Positions 16,344 through 23,645 of a stretch of 64,000 nucleotides of DNA are shown in pieces. Numbering within the stretch: the stretch's first letter is position 1; each line of letters opens with the position of its first letter. This stretch comes from Mycolicibacterium flavescens (lineage in GTDB: Bacteria > Actinomycetota > Actinomycetes > Mycobacteriales > Mycobacteriaceae). A model generated the notes under the pieces. That model ran no database searches. It was given only the letters and a program-made list of their open reading frames with translations, and was not told the origin of the DNA. A program made the position numbers and the translations under genes. The stretch is from NCBI GenBank assembly GCA_900637135.1, contig LR134353.1:1922001-1986000 (forward strand), in the 5' to 3' direction.

Positions 16344-16389
16344 GGACTCATAATCCGTTGGTCGCGGGTTCGAGCCCCGCCCGCCCCAC
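16344..16389 (+). other. attR core, duplicated tRNA 3' end
   Basis: 46 bases identical to 5476-5521. It is only the 3' part of the tRNA (anticodon stem to CCA-proximal base), so it is not a functional tRNA. It marks the right end of the integrated element. Confidence 0.93.
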
Positions 16390-16407
16390 TTCAGAGGGTG
16401 TATTAGG

Positions 16408-16494
16408 TCGGCTGATGCTGGACATATCTGTTTCGGGTGATTCCTGACAGTGTTTCGGCTGATGGTTGACAGTTGCTTCGGCTGATCCTTGACA
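16408..16494 (+). repeat. Four direct repeats of a 17-bp TCGGCTGATNNTTGACA unit
   Basis: Copies start at 16408, 16433, 16455 and 16478 (spacing 25, 22, 23). Copies three and four differ only in the two variable bases. Arrays like this occur at the ends of IS21-type elements, where transposase binds, and also as activator sites. No transposase gene is present here, so it is either a relic end or a control region for the peptide operon 160 bases downstream. Confidence 0.65.
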
Positions 16495-16657
16495 CTCATC
16501 TAAGAGCCGGGCGGCCGCTGGGTCCGCCGATCGGTGGACCGCGGTTCCTCCTCCGAACCCTCCAGTCTGCGGACTGTTCGAGCTGTCGTTTGGGGCGATA
16601 GTTGGTTCACCGAACGGGCTTCGACCAGTGGGGCCCGGGGAACAGGAAGGTAGCAAC

Positions 16658-16789
16658 ATGAACAAGAAGACCACCACGGAGAAGGTCACCGTCGGCAGGC
16701 TCACCATCACCAGCCCCGCAGGCCGAGCCGGTCCCGCCTATTGCTCGTGCATTGTGCCCGGCAACTGTGATCCGTCCGGGAGACGGTGA
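16658..16789 (+). CDS. 43-aa Cys-rich peptide, candidate precursor of a modified peptide
   Basis: 43 residues from ATG 16658, with a very strong ribosome site (AGGAAGG, 7-base spacer). The first half is Lys/Thr-rich and leader-like (MNKKTTTEKVTVGRLTI), the second is Gly/Pro/Cys-rich, ending YCSCIVPGNCDPSGRR with three cysteines. It is followed after 6 bases by a 224-residue protein. The leader-core layout is that of RiPP precursors, but no standard maturase (YcaO, radical SAM, LanM, MNIO) is next to it. It could also be a metal-binding peptide or a regulatory leader peptide. Not a family I recognise. Confidence 0.6.
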   Translation: MNKKTTTEKVTVGRLTITSPAGRAGPAYCSCIVPGNCDPSGRR

Positions 16790-16795
16790 TCCGCC

Positions 16796-17470
16796 GTGGC
16801 GCTTGAAGGTCGACTTCAAGAGGCGTTGGCGTTCGAAGCGCCCTACGTGATCGATCGACTTGTCAGGGACCGGGTCGTCGCGACCCGGGCGTCCGCAGAA
16901 CAGCTCTTCAACGAGGCAAAGAAGTACCTCGTGCTGTCCGCGGCAACCCCTGACAAGTCGTTCGACATGTCTTCGGCGATGGTGGACGAAGCGTGGCACG
17001 CGTTCGTGCTCTTCACCGCCGAGTACACCGACTTCAGCCAGCGGTACTTTGGAAGCTACGTCCACCACGCGCCCGCCGGCGAGCGCGGCGGGCCCGAAAC
17101 GACGATCTTGGACGGCGGCTCCCAAGAGATGGCTTCCTTCGACGACTTCTGCCGGCGATATGAGGTGCTGTTCGGGCAGCCGCTCCCAGGAATCTGGTAC
17201 GACAGCGACAACGTCACGCCGTCAACCCGGGTCATCAACGATATGGCACAGACGTTGACGATCGCCGCCGAAGATCACACCGTCCACGTTGTGGACGGCA
17301 CCGGGAACACCGTGCTCTCTGTTGATGAGATGGCAATCGAGGCAGTGGAATTCATCGTCAACATGCACGCGTTCTATGTCCGCGAGCTCCCAGGAGACCT
17401 CACCGCGGCCGAGAAGGTCGGCTTGATCCAGCCTCTCATCCGCTTGGGTGTGTTGCGTCTGGCGCCCTAG
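16796..17470 (+). CDS. GRDP-like protein paired with the Cys-rich peptide, unknown function
   Basis: 224 residues from GTG 16796, six bases after the peptide gene, so the two form an operon. Residues 63-94 carry DEAWHAFVLFTAEYTDF and FGSYVHHAP, the pattern of the glycine-rich-domain-protein (GRDP) family: W67-H68 and H90-H91 could bind a metal. The C-terminal third (about 150-224) looks like a separate domain with a short beta part (HTVHVVDGTGNTVLSV) and helices. No known catalytic function. As the only partner of the peptide gene it is the candidate modifying, binding or immunity protein. Confidence 0.75.
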   Translation: MALEGRLQEALAFEAPYVIDRLVRDRVVATRASAEQLFNEAKKYLVLSAATPDKSFDMSSAMVDEAWHAFVLFTAEYTDFSQRYFGSYVHHAPAGERGGPETTILDGGSQEMASFDDFCRRYEVLFGQPLPGIWYDSDNVTPSTRVINDMAQTLTIAAEDHTVHVVDGTGNTVLSVDEMAIEAVEFIVNMHAFYVRELPGDLTAAEKVGLIQPLIRLGVLRLAP

Positions 17471-17876
17471 CCGGCCTCAGTGCTCGACATCGACGACCAT
17501 GCGCGGTGTAAACGCGGGTGGCCGGCTCGTGCGTCGAGGCGGGCTGACGTCGACGTGTTACCACCATGCTCTACCTTTGGACTTGCGAGAGACGAACGGC
17601 TACATCGATTTTCGGTGATCACCGACCGGCACGGGTTTTGGGTATCGGCTAGACTTCGGCAAATCGCGGGCGTATCGCTGCATCTCTCAAGCAGTTCGGA
17701 GTGCGTTACGTAGTGCCACTCGATGCTCAGGTGACTGCCTATCTAGACGGACCTTCCGACTCCCTGGATCTAGGGTGAGGATTGCGCAGTCGCGGGTCCG
17801 CCTTGTCGCTTCACCGAATATTGGTGACCGGTTCCACACCGGGAGCAGCTGCTCGCGGACCTTCGTCGGAACGGCG
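17471..17876. other. 406-bp gene-poor stretch
   Basis: It lies between the convergent ends of the GRDP-like gene and the coiled-coil gene. One 77-codon frame (17480-17713, plus) has poor composition and no ribosome site, so I do not call it. I see no clear terminator hairpin, RNA gene or repeat. Confidence 0.5.
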
Positions 17877-19106
17877 TCAATTGGCAAGCGGTGGCCATGG
17901 GGACCTGGCCGCCTCCGCCTCGAGTCGCAGCTTGGCCGCGCGCTCTCGAGCCTCGGTCGCTCGGGCGTGGGCTTCGGCGGCCTTCGATTCCGCCCACACC
18001 TCCGCGGCGCGAGCTTGGGCTTCGGTGGCTTCGGCTTGTTTCCGAGCTGCCGCGGCGCGGGTCTCGGTTTCGGCGGCCTCTCCCCGCGCCCGTGCCCAAG
18101 CCTGGGCTTCGGCGGCGCGGGCTTGGGCTTCGGCAGCTTCCGCCTGTGCCCACGCTTCTGCGGCGCGGGCTTGGGCTTCGGTGGCTTCAGCCTGTTTTCT
18201 CGCTTCTGCGGCGCGGGCATGGGCTTCTGCGGCTTGCGCCTGAGCCCATACTTCGGCGGCACGGGCCTGGGTTTCGGCGGCTTCCGCTTGCTTCCTTGCC
18301 TCGGCGGCACGGGATTCGCTTTGGGCGGCTTCTGCGCGTGCCCGTGCCCAAGCGCGGGCTTCGGCTGCACGGGCCCGAGCCTCGGCGGCTTCCGCCTCTG
18401 CTTGCGCCTCGGCTGCCAGCGCTTCGGGTTCCGCGGCCAACGCTTGGGCTTCGGTGGCCTTGGCTTGGGCTCGGGCCTCGGTGGCCAGCGCTTCGGCTTC
18501 GGCCGCCAGCGCTTCGGCTTCAGCGGCAAGGGCCTGTGCCTCCGCGGCCTCCGCCCGCGCCCTCGTCTCGGCGGCCTGCGCTTGGGCCTCTGCGGCTTCC
18601 GCCCGCGCGCGCGCTTCTAACTCGACATGCGGCAAATTCCGGTTGCTCGGTATCTCTGCTAGCTGGTCTCGCCGCCGGCGGGTCCACTTCCTGCCGGCCG
18701 CGAGCCGCGCATCATGTTTACCCCGTTCTTGCTGCTGCAGTGCGTAGTACTCGATCACGACCAAAGTCACGCCAGCCAGTATCAGCAGCGGCACGAACAA
18801 GAGTGGAAGCATGATCACACTGACCAAGCAGATCATTGTCAGAGGCACCGCGATCACCCCAGCGGCCCACGGATACCGCTCGTTGAATCCGATGATGGTC
18901 GCCCGGGTTGTGAATACGCGCGCAGCCCACAGATCGCGATCAGGCCAATGGATGGCTGTTCTCGAAGACCCCACGATCGGTTCCCTTCGCGGAGGCGGTT
19001 GGCAAAGGTATTGTGACACGCCGAGCGCGCATAGACGATCGTATGCAGTGTGCGACAGGGTCGTCGGAAGTATCCGCAACGCACTTGTGGCTCTTTCTGA
19101 AGTCAA
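17877..19106 (-). CDS. Membrane protein with a long Ala/Glu coiled-coil tail
   Basis: Up to 409 residues. A hydrophobic hairpin or double helix (about 78-120, WAAGVIAVPLTMICLVSVIM and onward) is followed by a basic segment (KWTRRRRDQ) and about 230 residues of Ala/Glu/Arg/Gln repeats such as AEAQARAAEA. A unit of about 28 residues beginning ARKQAEA recurs three times. The tail must be a long single helix or coiled coil, probably cytoplasmic. Start uncertain: TTG 19106 gives the longest form, GTG 19019 is another choice. Function unknown. The repeated DNA keeps other frames open, giving false overlapping ORFs. Confidence 0.65.
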   Translation of the reverse strand: MTSERATSALRILPTTLSHTAYDRLCALGVSQYLCQPPPRREPIVGSSRTAIHWPDRDLWAARVFTTRATIIGFNERYPWAAGVIAVPLTMICLVSVIMLPLLFVPLLILAGVTLVVIEYYALQQQERGKHDARLAAGRKWTRRRRDQLAEIPSNRNLPHVELEARARAEAAEAQAQAAETRARAEAAEAQALAAEAEALAAEAEALATEARAQAKATEAQALAAEPEALAAEAQAEAEAAEARARAAEARAWARARAEAAQSESRAAEARKQAEAAETQARAAEVWAQAQAAEAHARAAEARKQAEATEAQARAAEAWAQAEAAEAQARAAEAQAWARARGEAAETETRAAAARKQAEATEAQARAAEVWAESKAAEAHARATEARERAAKLRLEAEAARSPWPPLAN

Positions 19107-19259
19107 CGACGCCTAACACCCACTGCACCGGGCGCGCTCGCGCTCCCGGGGTCATCGGCTTGCACCTTTCTGCGTCGGTCCGCGCTGCGCGCACCCGCCC
19201 AACGGCCGACCTGCCGACGTCGCCCGAAAGCGGTAACGCTGCGCGGTAAGTTGCCACAG

Positions 19260-20063
19260 GTGAGCGAAGACAGAGTTCGAGTGGAAATCAGCGGCACCGG
19301 CGTGGCCACCGTGACGATGCTCCGCGCAGACAAGCACAATGCGCTCGACCACGCCATGTTCGATGGCCTGGTCAACGCCGCTGCGCAGGTGGCCGGTGTC
19401 CCTTCGATCCGCGCGGTCGTGCTCCACGGCGACGGTAAGAGCTTCTGCTCAGGCCTCGACGTCGCGAGCTTCGCGGCCCAGCGGGGCGGTACGAACGTTC
19501 TGTTGAACCGAGACGCCGATCACCCGGCCAACTTCGCCCAACGCGTGACCTACGACTGGTCGCTGGTGCCGGCGCCCGTCATTGCCGCGATTCACGGCAA
19601 CTGCTTCGGCGGCGGTCTTCAGATCGCGTTGGGCGCAGACATCCGAATAGCGGCTCCCGACGCGAGGTTGTCCATCATGGAAATCAAGTGGGGCCTCGTT
19701 CCCGACATGGGCATCACGCAGACACTGCCCCGGCTGATACCGATCGACGTCGCCAAGGAGTTGACGTTCACCGGTCGCATCGTCTCCGGCAGTGAGGCGT
19801 CGGAGCTCGGCTTGGTCACTCACACCGCGGACGATCCGCTCGCCGCCGCGTTGATACTTGCCGGCGAGATCGCGCAGAGGTCTCCGGATGCCGTGCGCGC
19901 CGCCAAGCGCCTCTACAACGAGACCTGGGTCAGTGATGACGCCGCGGCGGCGCTGTCGCGTGAATCCCAGTTGCAGACCGAACTGCTTGGCAAGCCCAAC
20001 CAGATCGCCGCTGTCAGCGCCGGGATGTCGGGGGAGCGGCCCGTCTTCACCGATCCCGAGTAG
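19260..20063 (+). CDS. Enoyl-CoA hydratase/isomerase family protein (crotonase fold)
   Basis: 267 residues from GTG 19260 (TTG 19251 is an in-frame alternative). Crotonase features: the first oxyanion loop GKSFCSGLDV, the second oxyanion loop IHGNCFGGGLQIALGADIRIA, and the acidic-residue region IMEIKWGLVPDMGIT. Family role: hydration or isomerisation of acyl-CoA in fatty-acid breakdown. Mycobacteria have many such genes; this one stands alone, with the PepD-like gene downstream on its own promoter. Substrate not predictable. Confidence 0.92.
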   Translation: MSEDRVRVEISGTGVATVTMLRADKHNALDHAMFDGLVNAAAQVAGVPSIRAVVLHGDGKSFCSGLDVASFAAQRGGTNVLLNRDADHPANFAQRVTYDWSLVPAPVIAAIHGNCFGGGLQIALGADIRIAAPDARLSIMEIKWGLVPDMGITQTLPRLIPIDVAKELTFTGRIVSGSEASELGLVTHTADDPLAAALILAGEIAQRSPDAVRAAKRLYNETWVSDDAAAALSRESQLQTELLGKPNQIAAVSAGMSGERPVFTDPE

Positions 20064-20123
20064 AACCAACTCCTCAGCCGTGTGACGGTCACGATTCGAT
20101 CTCTCGGAATTTGTTGAGTCAGT

Positions 20124-20142
20124 TCTCAGTCCACTCTCAGTC
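20124..20142 (+). promoter_or_regulatory. Probable MprA box upstream of the PepD-like gene
   Basis: Two perfect 8-bp direct repeats TCTCAGTC with a 3-base spacer (19 bp in all) lie 65 bases before the protease start. By established knowledge the envelope-stress regulator MprA binds two loosely conserved 8-bp direct repeats with a 3-base spacer and controls pepD in M. tuberculosis. Confidence 0.7.
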
Positions 20143-20207
20143 GACGCGGGGACCGTGTGCTGAGGCCATGTGGGCTGATCAACGATCCGGAAAGAGAACG
20201 AACGCAA

Positions 20208-21515
20208 ATGACCAACACTCCGCGGTATTCCACGGACCAGCCCTCAAGTTCGGCTACGGGACAGCCGTATCTGCCATACCAGGCTCACGTCCCGTCACAT
20301 CTCCGCTACGAATGGCGGCACGGCCAGCCTCCACTCTATGACCTGAAACATCCTGCACAGCAAGCTGATACCGCTCCGATCCCCAGGATCCAGCTGAAGA
20401 AGTCTCGTCGCGGGCTCGTCGTCGCCGGCGCTGTCGTATGCGCGGTCGTGGGCGGCGGGGTCGGTGCGGCCGTTGTGGGCATCGACGACCGCACGCACCA
20501 CCCGATCGCCGCGCAGACACCCATCGGTGCTGCACCCCTCACGCCACGCGCGGCCGCCGCGGCTCCCGCGGGCACCGTCGAGGAGGTGGCGGCCCGGGTG
20601 CTGCCGAGCGTCGTCCAGTTGAAGATCGACTTGGGCGGTGAGGGCCCTTCGGGTTCAGGGATCGTGTTGAGCGAGGACGGCCTCATCCTCACCAACAATC
20701 ATGTCGTGGCTGCCGTGGCCGACAGTGATCGCGGAGTGTTTCCCAGCTCGCGGCGTGGCGGGCCCACGGCAACCGTGGCCTTCTCCGACGGCAGAACCGC
20801 ACCGTTCAGCGTTGTCGGTGCCGACCCATCGGGCGATCTTGCCGTCGTTCGCGCCGAGGGGGTTTCCGGATTGACGCCCATCGCCATCGGATCCTCGGCG
20901 GATGTGAAAGTCGGCGAGCAAGTCGTCGCGATCGGCTCGCCCCTCGGCTTACAGGGAACGGTGACGACGGGCATCGTCAGCGCGCTGAACCGGCCGGTGT
21001 TCGCCGGCGGCGATGCGGGTGGAGACGTCACTGTGCTCAACGCCATCCAGACAGATGCTGCAGTGAACCCCGGCAACTCCGGCGGCGCACTGGTGAACAT
21101 GCGCGGCGAGTTGATCGGCGTGAACTCCGCTATCGCGAGCATGGGCAGCGGCTCCGGCGGCCAGAGCGGTTCTATCGGGCTGGGCTTCGCGATCCCGTCG
21201 GATCAGGCCAAGCGTGTCGCCCACGAACTGGTCACGACGGGCTCCGCCAGTCATGGTGCGCTCGGCGTGAAGCTCGGTAGGGAAGCCGCCAAGGCCGGCG
21301 GCGCAACCGTCGCCGTCGTCGACGGTGGCCCCGCATCCGCCGCTGGACTGCCGAGCGAAGCAGTGATCACCAAGGTCGACAACCAGCCGATCGACGGCCC
21401 TGAAGCGCTCGTGGCGGCGATCTGCTCGCGCGCCCCCGGTGAGAACGTTTCCGTCACCTATGTCAACGGTTCGGGGGCTGCTCAGACCGCACAGGTCACA
21501 TTGGGCGAAGCGTAG
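20208..21515 (+). CDS. pepD: HtrA-like membrane-anchored serine protease, PepD type
   Basis: 435 residues from ATG 20208. The cytoplasmic Pro/Gln/Tyr-rich N-terminus is followed by one transmembrane helix (about 66-88), the trypsin-like domain with His in LILTNNHVV, Asp in DPSGDLAVVR and Ser in NPGNSGGAL, and a C-terminal PDZ domain. Sequence and layout closely follow mycobacterial PepD, an envelope-stress protease/chaperone. Unlike the usual pepD locus it is not next to mprAB, so it may be a paralogue. A strong MprA-type repeat lies in its promoter region. Confidence 0.92.
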   Translation: MTNTPRYSTDQPSSSATGQPYLPYQAHVPSHLRYEWRHGQPPLYDLKHPAQQADTAPIPRIQLKKSRRGLVVAGAVVCAVVGGGVGAAVVGIDDRTHHPIAAQTPIGAAPLTPRAAAAAPAGTVEEVAARVLPSVVQLKIDLGGEGPSGSGIVLSEDGLILTNNHVVAAVADSDRGVFPSSRRGGPTATVAFSDGRTAPFSVVGADPSGDLAVVRAEGVSGLTPIAIGSSADVKVGEQVVAIGSPLGLQGTVTTGIVSALNRPVFAGGDAGGDVTVLNAIQTDAAVNPGNSGGALVNMRGELIGVNSAIASMGSGSGGQSGSIGLGFAIPSDQAKRVAHELVTTGSASHGALGVKLGREAAKAGGATVAVVDGGPASAAGLPSEAVITKVDNQPIDGPEALVAAICSRAPGENVSVTYVNGSGAAQTAQVTLGEA

Positions 21516-21522
21516 GGGCCGG

Positions 21523-23172
21523 CTATTGAACCGGCCGCAGAACCACCACTCCAGGAACGGTCCGGACGTAGTCGAACAGTGGGATGTCGACCACCTTGTT
21601 GTCGCCAGGAAGCGAGGACGCGTTGCGTGATACCGGGCCATCCGGTGTATCGACGAAGATTCCGACATGCGTGACGTCGAGGCCGCCGTCTTCGGAATAC
21701 GCTCCGATGTAGTCACCGGTTCGGAGGCCGCTCACCACGCCGCTGTCGAACTGCGCGCTCGGAACGTAGGACACCGTCCGGGGCACAACCGGCAAGCCGG
21801 GCAGGTACACGCCGCCGGAGTCTTTCTGGTTCAAGTTCTTCTGCACCGGAATCGCGTTGTTGCTCAGGCTGGTTGTGATGTCAGTCGCGACCGCCGGTGT
21901 GGCCGCCGCCCAGTCGGTGAAGAAGTGCTTGCGGTTCGCGAAGGCCACGACACCGTCCTTATACCGGACATCGATCAGTGCGGCGATGAACTCGTCGCGG
22001 TTACCCGCCCGTTTCAGCGCCTCGACGTAATCGGCATAGGTGAAGCAGTCGACCCTCGACAGTTCGACCACCAACTGCTCCGGCTCGCTCACCGAACCGG
22101 CGAGAGTGTGTGCGCCATAAGGGGTTCCGAGAAACGCGCGTGAGATGACCTCGGCAAGCTCCGGTGGCGCCGCGCCGTTCCTGGCCGTCAGCATCCGCTC
22201 GAGGATCTGCGTGTTCTGCTCGGAGATCGCGACGTCGGGCGCCGGCGCTTCCGCGGCGGCAAGGTAATTCACGGCGAGGATGGGATTGGCCTCGGCGTAG
22301 CCGACCGGCAGCAGCACGTCACCGGCGGTGGACAGGTAGTAGACCTCCCACCGGTAATAGGTGTCGAAGCCGGCAGGGTCGGCGGCCATGACCGCGGCAT
22401 AGTCGTGGATGGCCCGCACGTAGTTGTTCGAGTTGTTGTAGCGGTAGAGCGCGTAGTCGCGATCTCGCGTGAAGCCGTTGGCGGACAAATAGCGTCCAGC
22501 CGCCATGATGCTGTCGCGGGGCGAGTGAATGTCGCCGCCCGCGCCGAAAGCGGCGAACGTCGAGGGCATGAACTGCATCGGTCCCTGCGCACCTGCCGTG
22601 CTCACCCCGGCGACGCGTCCGAAGGCGGTCTCGACGAGATTTATCGCCGCCAGATAATGCCATGGCACGCCGAACTCGGATTCCGCCTCGCGGTAGTGGG
22701 TCATCAATTGGTCCACCGGCGTGGGCGCAACGATCCGCCACGCGGGCAGCGTGTCCTTCGGCCGGCTCATCACGCCGAGTTCACGCCGCGCGTGGACGTT
22801 GTGGTCGTAGATCTTCCCCAGCTCCGGCGGAATCCGCGGGCGCACGATCGGATCCCACTCGGGGTGCCGTCCGATGGCTCGATACGCCAACTGCTGGCGC
22901 TGCGCAGCCGCGTTCTTCAACGACTCGGTCGACGACGGATCCCGCAGCGCCCGTTCGTCGGCGACCAGGTCGTCAGCGATGCGCACCGGATCGGATGCCA
23001 ATTCTCGGCGCGGTTCCTCGGCTGTGGGTGGTGGGGCCGAAGGAGCCGGCGCGGCGGACGTCGCGGCGGGTGTTTCGGGCTTGTCCGAATCCGAGCATCC
23101 AACTAGAGCGAACAAGATCATCGCGGCGCTCGCGGCGGCAGCGATCCTGGCGGCGGCGAGGCGGGCATTCAT
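21523..23172 (-). CDS. Lipoprotein fusing an SLT lytic transglycosylase to a DUF1460 amidase-like domain
   Basis: 549 residues. Signal peptide with lipobox LVGC (Cys26) and a Pro/Ala linker lead to a lytic transglycosylase domain (about 155-275) with the LVETAFGR catalytic glutamate and AGAQGPMQFMPSTFAAFG. A second domain (about 345-549) is DUF1460-like: FLGTPYGAHTLAG, the probable nucleophile Cys in RVDCFTYADYVEAL, and a conserved His (THVGIFVD). It should cut glycan and peptide bonds of peptidoglycan outside the membrane. Joining both activities in one lipoprotein is unusual. It is convergent with the PepD-like gene (7-base gap). Confidence 0.9.
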   Translation of the reverse strand: MNARLAAARIAAAASAAMILFALVGCSDSDKPETPAATSAAPAPSAPPPTAEEPRRELASDPVRIADDLVADERALRDPSSTESLKNAAAQRQQLAYRAIGRHPEWDPIVRPRIPPELGKIYDHNVHARRELGVMSRPKDTLPAWRIVAPTPVDQLMTHYREAESEFGVPWHYLAAINLVETAFGRVAGVSTAGAQGPMQFMPSTFAAFGAGGDIHSPRDSIMAAGRYLSANGFTRDRDYALYRYNNSNNYVRAIHDYAAVMAADPAGFDTYYRWEVYYLSTAGDVLLPVGYAEANPILAVNYLAAAEAPAPDVAISEQNTQILERMLTARNGAAPPELAEVISRAFLGTPYGAHTLAGSVSEPEQLVVELSRVDCFTYADYVEALKRAGNRDEFIAALIDVRYKDGVVAFANRKHFFTDWAAATPAVATDITTSLSNNAIPVQKNLNQKDSGGVYLPGLPVVPRTVSYVPSAQFDSGVVSGLRTGDYIGAYSEDGGLDVTHVGIFVDTPDGPVSRNASSLPGDNKVVDIPLFDYVRTVPGVVVLRPVQ

Positions 23173-23213
23173 TGCCGTCGGAGTCTAGCGCCGAAGCCAG
23201 ACCCGCCGGCGGA

Positions 23214-23513
23214 TCACGCCTGCTTGGGTTCCGGGCAGAGGTACAGCCGCGCCCCGGCCACGATGAAGTTCGACAGCGTCTCGTCCTTGGTCGCGATGTC
23301 CAGCTTCTCGGCCACGGCGGTCGAGTCGGCACCGCGCGCGAACTGAGCGCACGCGTCGCGGGCGAGAGTGGTCAGTGTGGTGCAGTCGCCCGTATAACCC
23401 ACCGAGGTGATGCTGCGGCAGAGGTCGTCCTCGGGCGAAGCGGCAGCCTGGGGCGCGGCCATCAGCAGGCCGACCGCTGCGATCGAAAGCGCTGTGAGCG
23501 CACGCGTAGTCAT
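23214..23513 (-). CDS. Secreted DUF732 protein
   Basis: 99 residues with a signal peptide (cleavage after about residue 26, AAASPED). The mature part has four cysteines (DLCRSI, DCTTL, DACAQF, YLCPEP) and the alpha-helical DUF732 pattern common in mycobacterial exported proteins. Function unknown. It lies 41 bases upstream of the SLT-amidase lipoprotein gene on the same strand, possibly in the same transcript. Confidence 0.9.
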   Translation of the reverse strand: MTTRALTALSIAAVGLLMAAPQAAASPEDDLCRSITSVGYTGDCTTLTTLARDACAQFARGADSTAVAEKLDIATKDETLSNFIVAGARLYLCPEPKQA

Positions 23514-23645
23514 GTCACGTCCTTCCTAGCGCTCGACTACCCGCTTTGGCTCGCGGCACGCGGAATCGGACGCAGATCGAGATTGCGGCGTTACCAAGAC
23601 CGGGATAGCTGCTTGGCGTCAGCGGCGTGGTGACAGACTGCGCAC

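Larger units (their letters stand above)
5476..16389 (+). mobile_element. Integrated phage-satellite-like element (capsid-forming PICI / phiRv-like)
   Basis: A 10.9-kb element bounded by 46-bp perfect direct repeats. The int and HTH genes run leftward; xis, the replication ATPase, small ORFs, HNH, terL, portal, MuF-like, scaffold, capsid and connector run rightward, followed by one cargo-like gene. No small terminase, prohead protease, tail, tape-measure, holin or lysin gene is recognisable. The tight start/stop overlaps and intact frames argue against random decay. The gene content resembles capsid-forming phage-inducible islands and the small phiRv1/phiRv2 elements of M. tuberculosis by general knowledge. 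Helper dependence is an inference. Confidence 0.85.

Noticed and set aside
16344..16389. Second tRNA gene
   Set aside because: Only the 3' 46 bases are present; no acceptor 5' strand or D arm.
16206..16710. Minus-strand ORFs whose translation ends in tRNA-derived strings such as GRAGLEPATNGL and RGSNPRPTDYES
   Set aside because: These are the well-known false translations of the antisense of a tRNA 3' end; here they come from the attR copy.
17480..17713. 77-codon plus-strand ORF after the GRDP-like gene
   Set aside because: No ribosome site, unlikely composition, no recognisable motif.
17687..18814. Long overlapping frames across the repeat region, including a Gly/Phe-rich plus-strand ORF and a Pro/Lys-rich minus-strand ORF
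   Set aside because: Low-complexity repeats keep all frames open. Only the minus-strand frame ending at 17877 gives a membrane anchor plus a regular helix, so the others are shadows.
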